This document shows, piece by piece, positions 7,627-15,227 of a DNA stretch of 46,348 nt. A program made the position numbers and the translations under genes. This stretch comes from a virus: IMG/VR virus record IMGVR_UViG_3300025085_002003, positions 1 through 46,348 of that record; one strand, written 5' to 3'. The notes beneath the pieces were generated by a model. It saw nothing but the letters and a program-made list of their open reading frames with translations, did no database searches and had not been told where the DNA came from. Numbering within the stretch: position 1 is the stretch's first letter; every line of letters begins with the position of its first letter.

Positions 7627-8237
7627 TGAACGTTTTAGAAACGTGGATAGGTGCTGATAATTTAGAATTCAAGTTAGTTGAATATACTCCTAGTATTCTG
7701 AATGATGTTCTAGCATTTTGTGAAGACTGTGCGGCAGAAGGTATCGATAACAACTCTAGTCTAAAAGCAATGAAGTTTGGCAAATGGGGTGACTTAGAAC
7801 AATGGCACATGGTGTATCATGGTGATAAAATCATTGCTATTAGCGGCTCGCATTACTATCCGCATTTTCACAAAGATTGTTATCGAATAATGTATAGAAT
7901 GGCCACATTGAAAGCATATCGTGGAATGGCAAGTGCAAAGATATCTCTTAGAAAAATGCAACACAACTTTTGCTTTAGAGCAATTATGCCAGCACAAGTA
8001 GACTGGGCAGTATCAAAAGGAGCAACTGAAATTATCGCAACTACCAATTCAGATGTCACCGAAGGTGAAACAATGAATAAAGTACACTCACATGGACGTA
8101 ATCGTAGAGAAAATGGCAAGTCTGGATGGATGACATTAATTCATAAAGATGCATCTGTTTATAATACAAAGCAAGATATCTTCCGAGTAAATGTTAGAGA
8201 TTTTGTATCACTTGAAAAGATTAAATTTAAAAAATGA
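7626..8237 (+). CDS. GNAT-like acyltransferase (putative)
   Basis: A 203-residue protein whose central part (YRIMYRMATLKAYRGMASAK, then a helix and AVSKGATEIIATTNSD) follows the beta4-alpha3-beta5 pattern of GNAT acyltransferases, where the acyl-CoA pyrophosphate binds. The usual Q/RxxGxG/A loop is present only as a degenerate YRGMASAK. It is coupled to the halogenase by TAATG and to the ketosynthase by a 4-nt overlap, so it belongs to the cassette. It could transfer the acyl group activated by the AMP ligase to an amine. The fold call is moderate; the substrate is unknown. Confidence 0.55.
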   Translation: MNVLETWIGADNLEFKLVEYTPSILNDVLAFCEDCAAEGIDNNSSLKAMKFGKWGDLEQWHMVYHGDKIIAISGSHYYPHFHKDCYRIMYRMATLKAYRGMASAKISLRKMQHNFCFRAIMPAQVDWAVSKGATEIIATTNSDVTEGETMNKVHSHGRNRRENGKSGWMTLIHKDASVYNTKQDIFRVNVRDFVSLEKIKFKK

Positions 8238-9385
8238 CCGTATACATTAACGCAATCAGTGGATTAACTCCTTTTGGTAATTTAGACCAAACATGGAAAG
8301 GCATAACAGATAACAAAGTGTGTTATGGTGAACTAAGTAAGTTTCCGTGGGATAGATATACTAGGTCTAAAGTTGCAGGTGAAGTGAAATTCAATGCCGA
8401 AGAGTATGATAGCATATCTGAAAGAGACCGTGAAAAGATGCCACAATATATGCAATGGGCATTAGCATCAGCACAGGAACTATTAGAGGGTAAAGAGTTA
8501 GACAAAGAAAGAACTGGTGTAATAGTTTCATCAGCACTAAGTATGTACCTTGAAACTATAAGAGCCAATGCTAATGATGTGGATAACACTTTCACTTTTA
8601 CACCAAACATGATATCTAATAATATTAACATTCAATATGGATTCACTGGTCCTAGTACCATGACTTCTAGTGCTTGTTCTACAGGAATGTATAGTGTTAT
8701 TATGGGATGTATGTTGATAGAAACTGGACAAGCAGATAATATAATTGCAGGGTCTTTTGATGATTCTGTATCACCTGAATCCTATAAACAGTTCGGAAAA
8801 CTTAGAGCATTATCTACAAAATATAACAATACTCCAGAAAAGGCATCTCGACCTTGGGATACAAAACGTGACGGATTAGTACTTAGTGAGGGTGGTGCAT
8901 TGTTCTTATTATCTAATAAAAAGACACCAGAGACATTGGCAGAGATATCTGGTTATTCCATGACGAATGATGCTTATCAAGTCGTGGCACCGCATCCAGA
9001 GGGGGTTATGATAGAGAAATGCATGAAAGATGCATTGAATGGGCGTATTCCAGACTTAATCAATGCCCATGCCACATCTACTCCTATGGGCGATTATATT
9101 GAAATAGACGCACTTAATCGACTTGGACTACAAGATGTATGGGTAACTGCAAATAAGTCGCAAATAGGGCATCTCATGGGTGCTGCCGGGTCTATGGAGT
9201 TAGCATTAAGTGTGTTATCACTAAAACATGGGGTAATAACACCCTCATTGAATATAGATTACTTAGAAAACGGGTACAATATAAAGTATACTTCAACCAC
9301 CAAGAATTATATGGTAGATTCAGTTCTATGTAATAGTTTTGGATTTGGTGGTGCAAATGCAAGTATTTTTCTGACAAAAACTTGA
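8234..9385 (+). CDS. Beta-ketoacyl-ACP synthase (FabF/KAS II-like)
   Basis: A complete thiolase-fold condensing enzyme of 383 residues. The catalytic triad is Cys148 (SSACSTG), His279 (NAHATSTP) and His313 (IGHLMGAAG), with the conserved Lys308 and a terminal NSFGFGGANAS. This Cys-His-His arrangement is that of elongating decarboxylating ketosynthases. It would condense an acyl group with malonyl-ACP. It is the last gene of the cassette, and its TGA stop lies inside the -35 box of promoter 9382. The phage encodes no visible ACP or malonyltransferase, so it must borrow host fatty-acid machinery or use another acceptor. Confidence 0.92.
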   Translation: MTVYINAISGLTPFGNLDQTWKGITDNKVCYGELSKFPWDRYTRSKVAGEVKFNAEEYDSISERDREKMPQYMQWALASAQELLEGKELDKERTGVIVSSALSMYLETIRANANDVDNTFTFTPNMISNNINIQYGFTGPSTMTSSACSTGMYSVIMGCMLIETGQADNIIAGSFDDSVSPESYKQFGKLRALSTKYNNTPEKASRPWDTKRDGLVLSEGGALFLLSNKKTPETLAEISGYSMTNDAYQVVAPHPEGVMIEKCMKDALNGRIPDLINAHATSTPMGDYIEIDALNRLGLQDVWVTANKSQIGHLMGAAGSMELALSVLSLKHGVITPSLNIDYLENGYNIKYTSTTKNYMVDSVLCNSFGFGGANASIFLTKT

Positions 9386-9409
9386 CAGGAATGACTTTCG
9401 TGTTATAAT
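9382..9409 (+). promoter_or_regulatory. Sigma70-type promoter P3 (TTGACA-16-TATAAT, extended -10)
   Basis: TTGACA (9382-9387) and TATAAT (9404-9409) with a 16-nt spacer and a TGT extended -10. The -35 includes the stop codon of the ketosynthase gene. It drives the gene at 9439 and belongs to the family at 2925, 3194 and 10243. Confidence 0.85.
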
Positions 9410-9438
9410 TATATCATAATTCAATAAAAGTAGCGGAT

Positions 9439-10239
9439 ATGATAGACACTTCACAAAAAAACACATATATAGATTTTAATGACTCTAAAGTAGTCTTATA
9501 CTTTGGTAAATATAATTTTACTGAATCAGAAAAAACACTAAAAGATATGCAAGATAAAGATTCTGTGTATTCTTTTACTAAAACTGAGATATTATCGGCA
9601 TCAATTGTTGCTAATAAATTCAATGATAAGTATGTGAAATCTTCTGGTTCATTTGATGTTGTAGATGGTGAATTTAAAAAGATTGCCTTCAGTAATAAAG
9701 AAATACTGATAGGGATTCTTACTAATTATCGCCATTTGATTACAAATAAAGATTATCAAAAAGCAAAAAAAGTTATGGCATACCTAGAAGATGCATTTGC
9801 ATATAAAATTCTTGCTGATAATTTAACTGAATTTGAAGATGGTATTGCTAAGTTCCTGGCTGATGATAGTTCACTGAGCAGTCATGTAATGGGAATCGCC
9901 GCATATATTCCTACGTATTACGAAACCCATACAAAAAATGATGAACTTAAAGAAAGAAGTAATCAATCTGGACATCTAGCAAAGGTAGGTGAAAAGGTTG
10001 ATACTGAAATTGAAATACTTTCATCAAAATATATAGCAACAACTCAATATGGTGGTGCTGGTTATATGGTTAATGCTATTACAACTGACAACCATAGACT
10101 ATCTTTCTTCACTTCAAATGAAGATATTGCAAATAGCAGAAACAATATTAAAGTTTCTTGTAAAGTAAAAGCACTTGGAACTGCTTGGAAAGATGATTCT
10201 ATCAATGAAACTAAGGTAAATTATGTCAAATTTGTCTAA
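9439..10239 (+). CDS. Hypothetical protein with possible C-terminal OB-fold (266 aa)
   Basis: The N-terminal 170 residues are helical and Lys/Asp-rich with no known motif. The C-terminal 90 residues (GHLAKVGEKVDTEIEILSSK, a YGGAGYMVNAI strand, then NIKVSCKVKALG) alternate beta strands in a pattern that looks like an OB-fold. A nucleic-acid-binding role is possible. It has its own consensus promoter and a weak ribosome binding site. I do not recognise the family, and the domain guess is tentative. Confidence 0.55.
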   Translation: MIDTSQKNTYIDFNDSKVVLYFGKYNFTESEKTLKDMQDKDSVYSFTKTEILSASIVANKFNDKYVKSSGSFDVVDGEFKKIAFSNKEILIGILTNYRHLITNKDYQKAKKVMAYLEDAFAYKILADNLTEFEDGIAKFLADDSSLSSHVMGIAAYIPTYYETHTKNDELKERSNQSGHLAKVGEKVDTEIEILSSKYIATTQYGGAGYMVNAITTDNHRLSFFTSNEDIANSRNNIKVSCKVKALGTAWKDDSINETKVNYVKFV

Positions 10240-10242
10240 AAC

Positions 10243-10270
10243 TTGACAAATCCCATATCCGTGCTATAAT
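10243..10270 (+). promoter_or_regulatory. Sigma70-type promoter P4 (TTGACA-16-TATAAT, extended -10)
   Basis: TTGACA (10243-10248) and TATAAT (10265-10270) with a 16-nt spacer and a TGC extended -10. It is the fourth member of the promoter family sharing AAAACTTGACA, and starts 3 nt after the preceding stop codon. It drives 10304 and probably the VWA gene at 10521. Confidence 0.85.
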
Positions 10271-10303
10271 ATAAGTATATTAAATAATTAGAGAGGTAAA
10301 AAT

Positions 10304-10504
10304 ATGATAAAATTTAACGAAGTAACAAACATTGAACTAGGTGGCGTTGATATGAATGACTACCCAGACTTTTGTGATGCATACGTAGAGAGTGCAGAAA
10401 AGTTAGATGGTACACCACTAACTGATGTTGAACTAGAAGCATTTAGCGAACTAGATGAAACAGTATCGTATATTAATGAGAATGCATACGAAAGTTTATT
10501 TTAA
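10304..10504 (+). CDS. Small acidic protein (66 aa)
   Basis: A 66-residue acidic protein with a strong AGAGAGGT ribosome binding site behind promoter 10265. It resembles the small acidic protein at 2985 in size, charge and expression signals, although I see no clear alignment between them. It is not an acyl carrier protein: the GxDS phosphopantetheine motif is absent. Function is unknown. It probably shares a transcript with the VWA gene that follows 16 nt later. Confidence 0.6.
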   Translation: MIKFNEVTNIELGGVDMNDYPDFCDAYVESAEKLDGTPLTDVELEAFSELDETVSYINENAYESLF

Positions 10505-10520
10505 TAGATAAGGATAAAAT

Positions 10521-11837
10521 ATGCCTACAGTTACAAATGAACAAGAATTAGACAAAGCATTAGATGATGTTTTGTCTGCTAATGGCGTTGAGATAGATGA
10601 TACTCTTCCTGCTCCAGTAGTATTCGATTATACTGACGAACAAGTTAAAGAGATGATTGTAAGTAGTCGAGTTAGACTTCTTATAAGACATCCATTTTTT
10701 GGCACACTTGCTACTAGACTTAAAATGGTCGAGGCAGAATGGTGTCCTACTGCCGCAACCGATGGCAGACATTTATATTATAATTCAGATTTCTTTAGAA
10801 CGTTAACTCCAGAAGAAATTGATTTTGTTGTTGGTCACGAAGTTATGCATTGTGTTTATGAACATTGTGGTGAGTTCGGTAGATTGATGGACAAAAAAGA
10901 AGAAGACCGAGATATGAAACTTTGGAATATTGCGGCTGACTATAAAGTTAACCAAGCATTAGTTGAATCCGGTGTCGGTAATATGCCGAAACAAGCATTG
11001 CACGATAGAAAATATTACAGAAGTTATACAGAAGAAATTTATGAACACCTAAAAGAAACTGGTGAAGGTGATGATAAACAAACACTAGACCAACACATGT
11101 TTGGCGATGGTGACGGAAACGGTGATGCTGAGGGCAATGACCCAACTGGAAGAAAATCACCTATTAAAGTTTCACCTCAAGAAGCCCAAGCAATTAAAGA
11201 CCAGATGAAACAGGCAGTATTACAAGCGGCTCAATCAACTGATGCAGGAACTCTTCCTGGTGATATCAAAAGAATTATAAATGGTATGACTAATCCTAAA
11301 ATGGATTGGAGAGAACTTCTTAACATTTCAATTCAAAGTCTTTTGAAAAGTGATTTCACATTTATGAGACAATCTAGGAAATCTAGGTCAATGGGAGTTT
11401 ATCTTCCTGGTCAAAAGAATGAAGACAAGATTGATGTTTCAATCGCACTTGATGTTTCTGGTTCTATTTCATCTTCGATGATTGAAGAATTTCTTGGTGA
11501 AGTTCATGGTATTATGCAACAGTTCCAAGACTTTAAAATTAGAATTTGGACATTTGATACCGAAGTAAACAAAGAAGGTTATAAAGAGTTTGACCCATAT
11601 AATGCTGACGAACTTAAGAACTACGAGATTGTCGGTGGCGGTGGTACTGACTTCGATTGTAACTATAACTTTATGAAGGAAAACGATATTACTCCTGATA
11701 AGTTTATTATGTTTACAGATGGTATGCCTTGGGATTCCTGGGGTGATGAAAGTTATTGTGATAGTTTGTTTGTCATTCACGGCACTGACCAAATTGTTCC
11801 ACCATTTGGCGAACACGCCTACTATAGTCAATCATAA
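10521..11837 (+). CDS. VWA-domain protein with HExxH metallopeptidase-like N-domain (MoxR partner)
   Basis: The N-terminal domain has HEVMH (His106-Glu107-His110), typical of the DUF2201-type metallopeptidase-like proteins. The C-terminal VWA-like domain has the MIDAS sequence D311-V-S-G-S, followed by GGGGTDF and MFTDGMPW. Such proteins are commonly encoded with MoxR ATPases, as at 3251 here. Together they could form a metal-dependent chaperone or activation module acting on phage or host complexes. AAGGATA precedes the ATG. Peptidase activity is not established for this family. The Asp/Gly-rich linker around residues 190-215 looks disordered. Confidence 0.85.
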   Translation: MPTVTNEQELDKALDDVLSANGVEIDDTLPAPVVFDYTDEQVKEMIVSSRVRLLIRHPFFGTLATRLKMVEAEWCPTAATDGRHLYYNSDFFRTLTPEEIDFVVGHEVMHCVYEHCGEFGRLMDKKEEDRDMKLWNIAADYKVNQALVESGVGNMPKQALHDRKYYRSYTEEIYEHLKETGEGDDKQTLDQHMFGDGDGNGDAEGNDPTGRKSPIKVSPQEAQAIKDQMKQAVLQAAQSTDAGTLPGDIKRIINGMTNPKMDWRELLNISIQSLLKSDFTFMRQSRKSRSMGVYLPGQKNEDKIDVSIALDVSGSISSSMIEEFLGEVHGIMQQFQDFKIRIWTFDTEVNKEGYKEFDPYNADELKNYEIVGGGGTDFDCNYNFMKENDITPDKFIMFTDGMPWDSWGDESYCDSLFVIHGTDQIVPPFGEHAYYSQS

Positions 11838-11872
11838 AGAAATAATTTTAAACTAGCAAAGGGAGTATAGAA

Positions 11873-12649
11873 ATGAATAAAGATAGATTTTTAAATTATA
11901 TTGGTGTTCAGTTTCATTCGGACCCAAACATAAACCTACAGATGGTAGATGCAACTACTGGTGAAATTCTTGACCCAGAAATTAAATGTGGTATCACAGT
12001 AATCAACAAAGATAGTACAGATATTGGAAGAGTTGCAGAACTTGGTAGAACTAAAGCACCAATTGGCTGGCTAATACTCAAAGTTTACGAATCAAAAAAT
12101 CGTAAGCAACAAATGAGAGTTGAGAATGCCTTCAAAATTCTGTGTGATAACGTTAGATGTAAAACAAATGGTCTTACAGAGTATTATAGATTACCTGTTG
12201 ATACAGCCGTGAAGTTTTATGAAGACCAAGGTTTGATAGACGTATCTGCTGAGTTGATTGACGAGTACCAAGATGATGCTGGTGCTAAACAAGTTCGTAG
12301 AGATGAGAAAGCCTGCAAAGGAATGGAAGAGAAATGGGGTCCTACTGGACTATTCACTAACTACGGTAGTAAGTATTGTTCATATAATAATATTGATAGT
12401 ATCAAAGGACTTAATAACGTATCATTTCATCCATTAAGAAAAACTTGTTATATCAATTATTATCATGCTGGAAAACTTGATGGTGATGAAGATTTTGAGA
12501 CTATGATTACCGCTCTTGCTAAAGAGAAAGGCATGGAAGACCCCACATTCAATAAGTTTGCCTGTAGACTGAATCAAAAGTCTTTAGAAGATGGTCTTGA
12601 GATGTTCAAAGCATTAAAAGAACAAGATTTTATACCTTTAGATGCTTAA
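11873..12649 (+). CDS. Hypothetical phage protein (258 aa)
   Basis: A soluble protein with a strong GGGAG ribosome binding site, 35 nt after the VWA gene and probably co-transcribed with it. It has scattered cysteines (Cys at about 39, 111, 115) that do not make a clear zinc ribbon, and a GPTGLFTNYGSKYCSYN segment. No catalytic motif is recognised. A terminator follows at 12699. The position next to the VWA gene is the only functional hint. Confidence 0.6.
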   Translation: MNKDRFLNYIGVQFHSDPNINLQMVDATTGEILDPEIKCGITVINKDSTDIGRVAELGRTKAPIGWLILKVYESKNRKQQMRVENAFKILCDNVRCKTNGLTEYYRLPVDTAVKFYEDQGLIDVSAELIDEYQDDAGAKQVRRDEKACKGMEEKWGPTGLFTNYGSKYCSYNNIDSIKGLNNVSFHPLRKTCYINYYHAGKLDGDEDFETMITALAKEKGMEDPTFNKFACRLNQKSLEDGLEMFKALKEQDFIPLDA

Positions 12650-12667
12650 ATTTAATCAAATAACCTA

Positions 12668-12696
12668 TTGACTTTCAAGGTCACATATGTTAATAT
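12668..12696 (+). promoter_or_regulatory. Promoter upstream of the FkbM gene (TTGACT-17-TAATAT)
   Basis: TTGACT (12668-12673) and TAATAT (12691-12696) with a 17-nt spacer and a TGT before the -10. The expected start near 12703 falls inside the 5' arm of the terminator at 12699, so transcripts from this promoter would lack a complete hairpin while read-through from upstream would be terminated. Confidence 0.55.
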
Positions 12697-12698
12697 AT

Positions 12699-12723
12699 AA
12701 AGAGTGTGAAAGCACTCTTTTTT
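12699..12723 (+). terminator. Rho-independent terminator
   Basis: AAAGAGTG (12699-12706) pairs with CACTCTTT (12713-12720) around a 6-nt loop, with a T run to 12723. It ends transcripts of the 11873 gene. It is interleaved with a promoter whose -10 lies just upstream of the stem. Confidence 0.8.
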
Positions 12724-12748
12724 ATTATCCAACTTATAGGAGATTTAT

Positions 12749-13564
12749 ATGTCATTTGACGTAATTGATGAAGAAGACGAAATAATGAACCAGATTGGTA
12801 CACAGACTATTATTAAAGAAATAGAAGTAAAGGATGTTAAAGCAAAAGTCCGAGAGGGTACAAGTGACGAGTTCGTTGTCAATGAAGTTATTGGTGGCAA
12901 TGAATACAGAAAACTCAAGTTACAGCCAAGTGATGTAGTATTAGATTTTGGTCTGAACATAGGAATGTTTACTATTCAAACATTCAAAAGAGGAGTGAAA
13001 GAGATACATTCGTTTGAGCCTGACCTTGAGAATTTTAATTTAGCAACAGATAATTGTAAATTAAACAATGTAGATGGTAGTGTTCAGTTGAATAATGCCG
13101 CGGTTGTTGGTAATCACGATACCACAAGAAATTTCAGTATCAACACAAAGAAAAATAAAGGCGCTCACTCACTTGTAGCAAAACGAGGACGTGATACCAT
13201 AACAGTTAATGCTCAAAATATCAATGATATTATGAAACGAGTTAATCCAACTGTTATCAAAATGGATATTGAGGGCGGAGAATACGAAGTATTACCTGCT
13301 ATTACAGATTGGTCTAATGTTAGGGAATTGATTATGGAATATCATCACGCCCATTTATTAGACTCTGATTTGAAAAAGTTCCACGAAATAGTATCTTTAC
13401 TTCAAGTTCACTTTTCGCACGTTGAATATCGTAAAGAACCTAAGGGAGCATGGGTTAGTATTATTTACTGTTCACAAGAATCAGATAATGATTTAGAAAA
13501 GTACCCAATTATAGAATATGTAGAGCCAAAGCCAGAAGTATTTGACGATTTATTCGATTCATAG
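12749..13564 (+). CDS. FkbM-family SAM-dependent methyltransferase
   Basis: A class I methyltransferase of the FkbM type, 271 residues. The SAM-binding motif is VVLDFGLNIGMFT (about residues 68-80), followed by the acidic end of beta2 in IHSFEPDLEN. The family signature VIKMDIEGGEYEVLP comes later. FkbM enzymes O-methylate sugars or small metabolites. In a phage the target could be a glycan or a product of the local biosynthetic genes, but nothing in the sequence decides this. An AGGAGA ribosome binding site lies 7 nt before the ATG. It is followed by a strong terminator. Confidence 0.85.
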   Translation: MSFDVIDEEDEIMNQIGTQTIIKEIEVKDVKAKVREGTSDEFVVNEVIGGNEYRKLKLQPSDVVLDFGLNIGMFTIQTFKRGVKEIHSFEPDLENFNLATDNCKLNNVDGSVQLNNAAVVGNHDTTRNFSINTKKNKGAHSLVAKRGRDTITVNAQNINDIMKRVNPTVIKMDIEGGEYEVLPAITDWSNVRELIMEYHHAHLLDSDLKKFHEIVSLLQVHFSHVEYRKEPKGAWVSIIYCSQESDNDLEKYPIIEYVEPKPEVFDDLFDS

Positions 13565-13569
13565 TTCTC

Positions 13570-13597
13570 AAACCCCACTCTAAACGGTGGGGTTTTT
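13570..13597 (+). terminator. Rho-independent terminator
   Basis: AAACCCCAC (13570-13578) pairs perfectly with GTGGGGTTT (13587-13595) around an 8-nt loop and runs into five T. It ends the FkbM transcript. The end of its T tract is the start of a TTGACA box (13596-13601). Confidence 0.88.
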
Positions 13598-13620
13598 GAC
13601 ATTTGTATATTAGATAAATA
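13596..13620 (+). promoter_or_regulatory. Composite regulatory site: TTGACA box plus late-type TTAGATAAATA
   Basis: A TTGACA (13596-13601) directly follows the terminator and is followed by the late-type 11-mer TTAGATAAATA (13610-13620). With a 17-nt spacer the -10 would be the weak TATCTT at 13619-13624. The late-type box, identical to copies at 2231 and 16142, is the more convincing element and would drive the HNH gene at 13648. Confidence 0.55.
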
Positions 13621-13647
13621 TCTTTAAATAAGATATTGATATGATAT

Positions 13648-14178
13648 ATGAGAGATACCCTCCTTTTGAACGCAGACGGCAATCCTTTAAGTGTCGCACC
13701 CCTTTCAACACTCACTTGGCAAGAGAGCATAAAACTCGTTTGGCTTGATAGAATTAATGTCCTAGAATGGCACGAAGATTGGCAAGTACATAGTCCTAAC
13801 ATAACAATGACAGTTCCCAGTGTTATAATGACTAGAGAATTTGTTAAGCAACGTGTTAACACTTCGTTTAATAGAAGTAATGTTTATTTACGAGATAACT
13901 ATATTTGTCAGTATTGTAAACAGATGTTCAGTTATAAAGATTTGACTCTAGACCATGTTATTCCGAAATCTAAAGGTGGTAAAACTGAATGGACAAACAT
14001 TGTTTCAGCCTGTAGGAAGTGCAATAATGACAAAGCAAGTCACACTCATATCAAACCATATAAGCAACCTAGGAAGCCAGATTTTCTTCAATTAGTCAAT
14101 GGAGTCAACACTGTACATATAGACCATGAGATTTGGTTGAAGTATATTGACCCAAATTCAGAGAAAAAAAGAGCATAA
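13648..14178 (+). CDS. HNH endonuclease
   Basis: A 176-residue HNH nuclease. The C-terminal half has the two zinc-binding CxxC pairs (Cys87/Cys90 in CQYC and Cys122/Cys125 in CRKC) flanking the catalytic DH (Asp102-His103, LDHVIPKSKGG), with NNDKAS after the second pair. The N-terminal half (LLLNADGNPLSVAPLSTLTW, then AVxLDR-like IKLVWLDRINVLEW) is the extra domain found in a stand-alone bacterial HNH family. There is no good ribosome binding site, but the conserved N-terminus supports this start. It could be a homing-type nuclease or act in host DNA breakdown or packaging. Confidence 0.85.
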   Translation: MRDTLLLNADGNPLSVAPLSTLTWQESIKLVWLDRINVLEWHEDWQVHSPNITMTVPSVIMTREFVKQRVNTSFNRSNVYLRDNYICQYCKQMFSYKDLTLDHVIPKSKGGKTEWTNIVSACRKCNNDKASHTHIKPYKQPRKPDFLQLVNGVNTVHIDHEIWLKYIDPNSEKKRA

Positions 14179-14193
14179 ATTGGTTAAAAATGC

Positions 14194-14222
14194 TTGACTT
14201 TGACATTTTAACCATGTAGAAT
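14194..14222 (+). promoter_or_regulatory. Sigma70-type promoter (TTGACT-17-TAGAAT)
   Basis: TTGACT (14194-14199) and TAGAAT (14217-14222) with a 17-nt spacer lie about 70 nt upstream of the gene at 14290. A perfect AT-only palindrome (14246-14259) lies between promoter and gene. The match is weaker than the P1-P4 family. Confidence 0.5.
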
Positions 14223-14289
14223 AGTATAGTGAATTGTAAAAATTCATATTATATAATATCAATTTAACAAATGACAAAGGAGTAATTTT

Positions 14290-14541
14290 ATGTCAGAACA
14301 AGAAACAACAGCGGCACCAGAGCAAACTGCTCCTAGTGTGACCGTAAATGACCTAGTTAATATCTATAATATTATTGACCTAGCGTCAAAACGTGGTGCC
14401 TTTCAAGCGAATGAACTTTCGTCTGTGGGTGCTGTAGCAAACAAAGTCAAAGAATTTGTAGACCATGTCCAAGCGGCGCAAAAAGCGGCAGCCGAAGCGG
14501 CAGAAGGTAAAGATGCAGACGTGACTGAAGGCGGTGAGTAA
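14290..14541 (+). CDS. Small conserved-looking phage protein (83 aa)
   Basis: An 83-residue protein with an Ala/Glu/Pro-rich N-terminus, a helical centre (VTVNDLVNIYNIIDLASKRG) and an Ala-rich helix followed by an acidic tail. AGGAG lies upstream of the ATG, and the stop is joined to the next start as TAATG. Small proteins with this layout are common in T4-like marine phages, but the function is not known. No membrane segment or enzyme motif is present. Confidence 0.65.
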   Translation: MSEQETTAAPEQTAPSVTVNDLVNIYNIIDLASKRGAFQANELSSVGAVANKVKEFVDHVQAAQKAAAEAAEGKDADVTEGGE

Positions 14542-15191
14542 TGGCAGCCTTTATTAAACATGTAGGCACACATAAAGGCACTAACACTCGTCTGAGTGTA
14601 GCGTTTTTGCGCCTACCTGATGAACCAGAAAGTGCTTTAGCAGTATACAGTGATTCATTGCCAGATAAGTACCATGAAGATTTCATGAAGGCAGTTGAAT
14701 CTAAAGAAGGACAAGCCGCAAAAGAGTTGTATGAAGTTCTTTCTCGTAAAGTATTCTGGAATGGTAATAATATGCTAGAAACTTTGCATAAAGAGGGTCT
14801 TCTGGTCAAACTACCAGTCGATTCAATTATTATGACGCCTAATTCTAATACTTCATTGCCTCTGTCTGATTTATTGAAGCAGATGGATGAAATTACTGGC
14901 GGCCAAGCATCAAGACCACCTGAAGCAAAAGGGCAAACTGTACAAGAAAACATCGTTGAGCAGGTAGATATGGCTGCCGAAGGTGATAACAAAAAGATTG
15001 CACAGAACTTGTTAATTCAGGCAGTCATGTTAGAAGAAGAAGCAGTTAAAAAACGTGCAGAAGCGGTTAAGTATGACCCGTCTCTTACAGAGAAGGCAGA
15101 AAAACCAGCGAAACGTGGCAGAGGTAGACCTGCAGGAACTACCGCAAAAGCCATGAAGGCGAGAGCAGAAGCCGCCGCACCAACGGAATAA
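14541..15191 (+). CDS. Phage protein with C-terminal AT-hook-like motif (216 aa)
   Basis: The N-terminal 110 residues form a soluble domain (FIKHVGTHKGTNTRLSVAFL...) of unknown fold. A predicted helical region rich in Glu/Lys/Ala follows. The tail has KRGRGRPAG (about residues 193-201), which matches the GRP core of an AT-hook, a motif that binds the minor groove of AT-rich DNA. In an AT-rich phage genome this suggests DNA or nucleoid association. Translation is coupled to the upstream gene through TAATG. Function is otherwise unknown. Confidence 0.65.
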   Translation: MAAFIKHVGTHKGTNTRLSVAFLRLPDEPESALAVYSDSLPDKYHEDFMKAVESKEGQAAKELYEVLSRKVFWNGNNMLETLHKEGLLVKLPVDSIIMTPNSNTSLPLSDLLKQMDEITGGQASRPPEAKGQTVQENIVEQVDMAAEGDNKKIAQNLLIQAVMLEEEAVKKRAEAVKYDPSLTEKAEKPAKRGRGRPAGTTAKAMKARAEAAAPTE

Positions 15192-15227
15192 GTCTGCTAG
15201 TATATTAACTTTTAAGAGGAATCTGAA

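Noticed and set aside
10304-10504. Small acidic protein as an acyl carrier protein for the ketosynthase
   Set aside because: It lacks the phosphopantetheine attachment motif (GxDS) and lies on a different transcript from the cassette.
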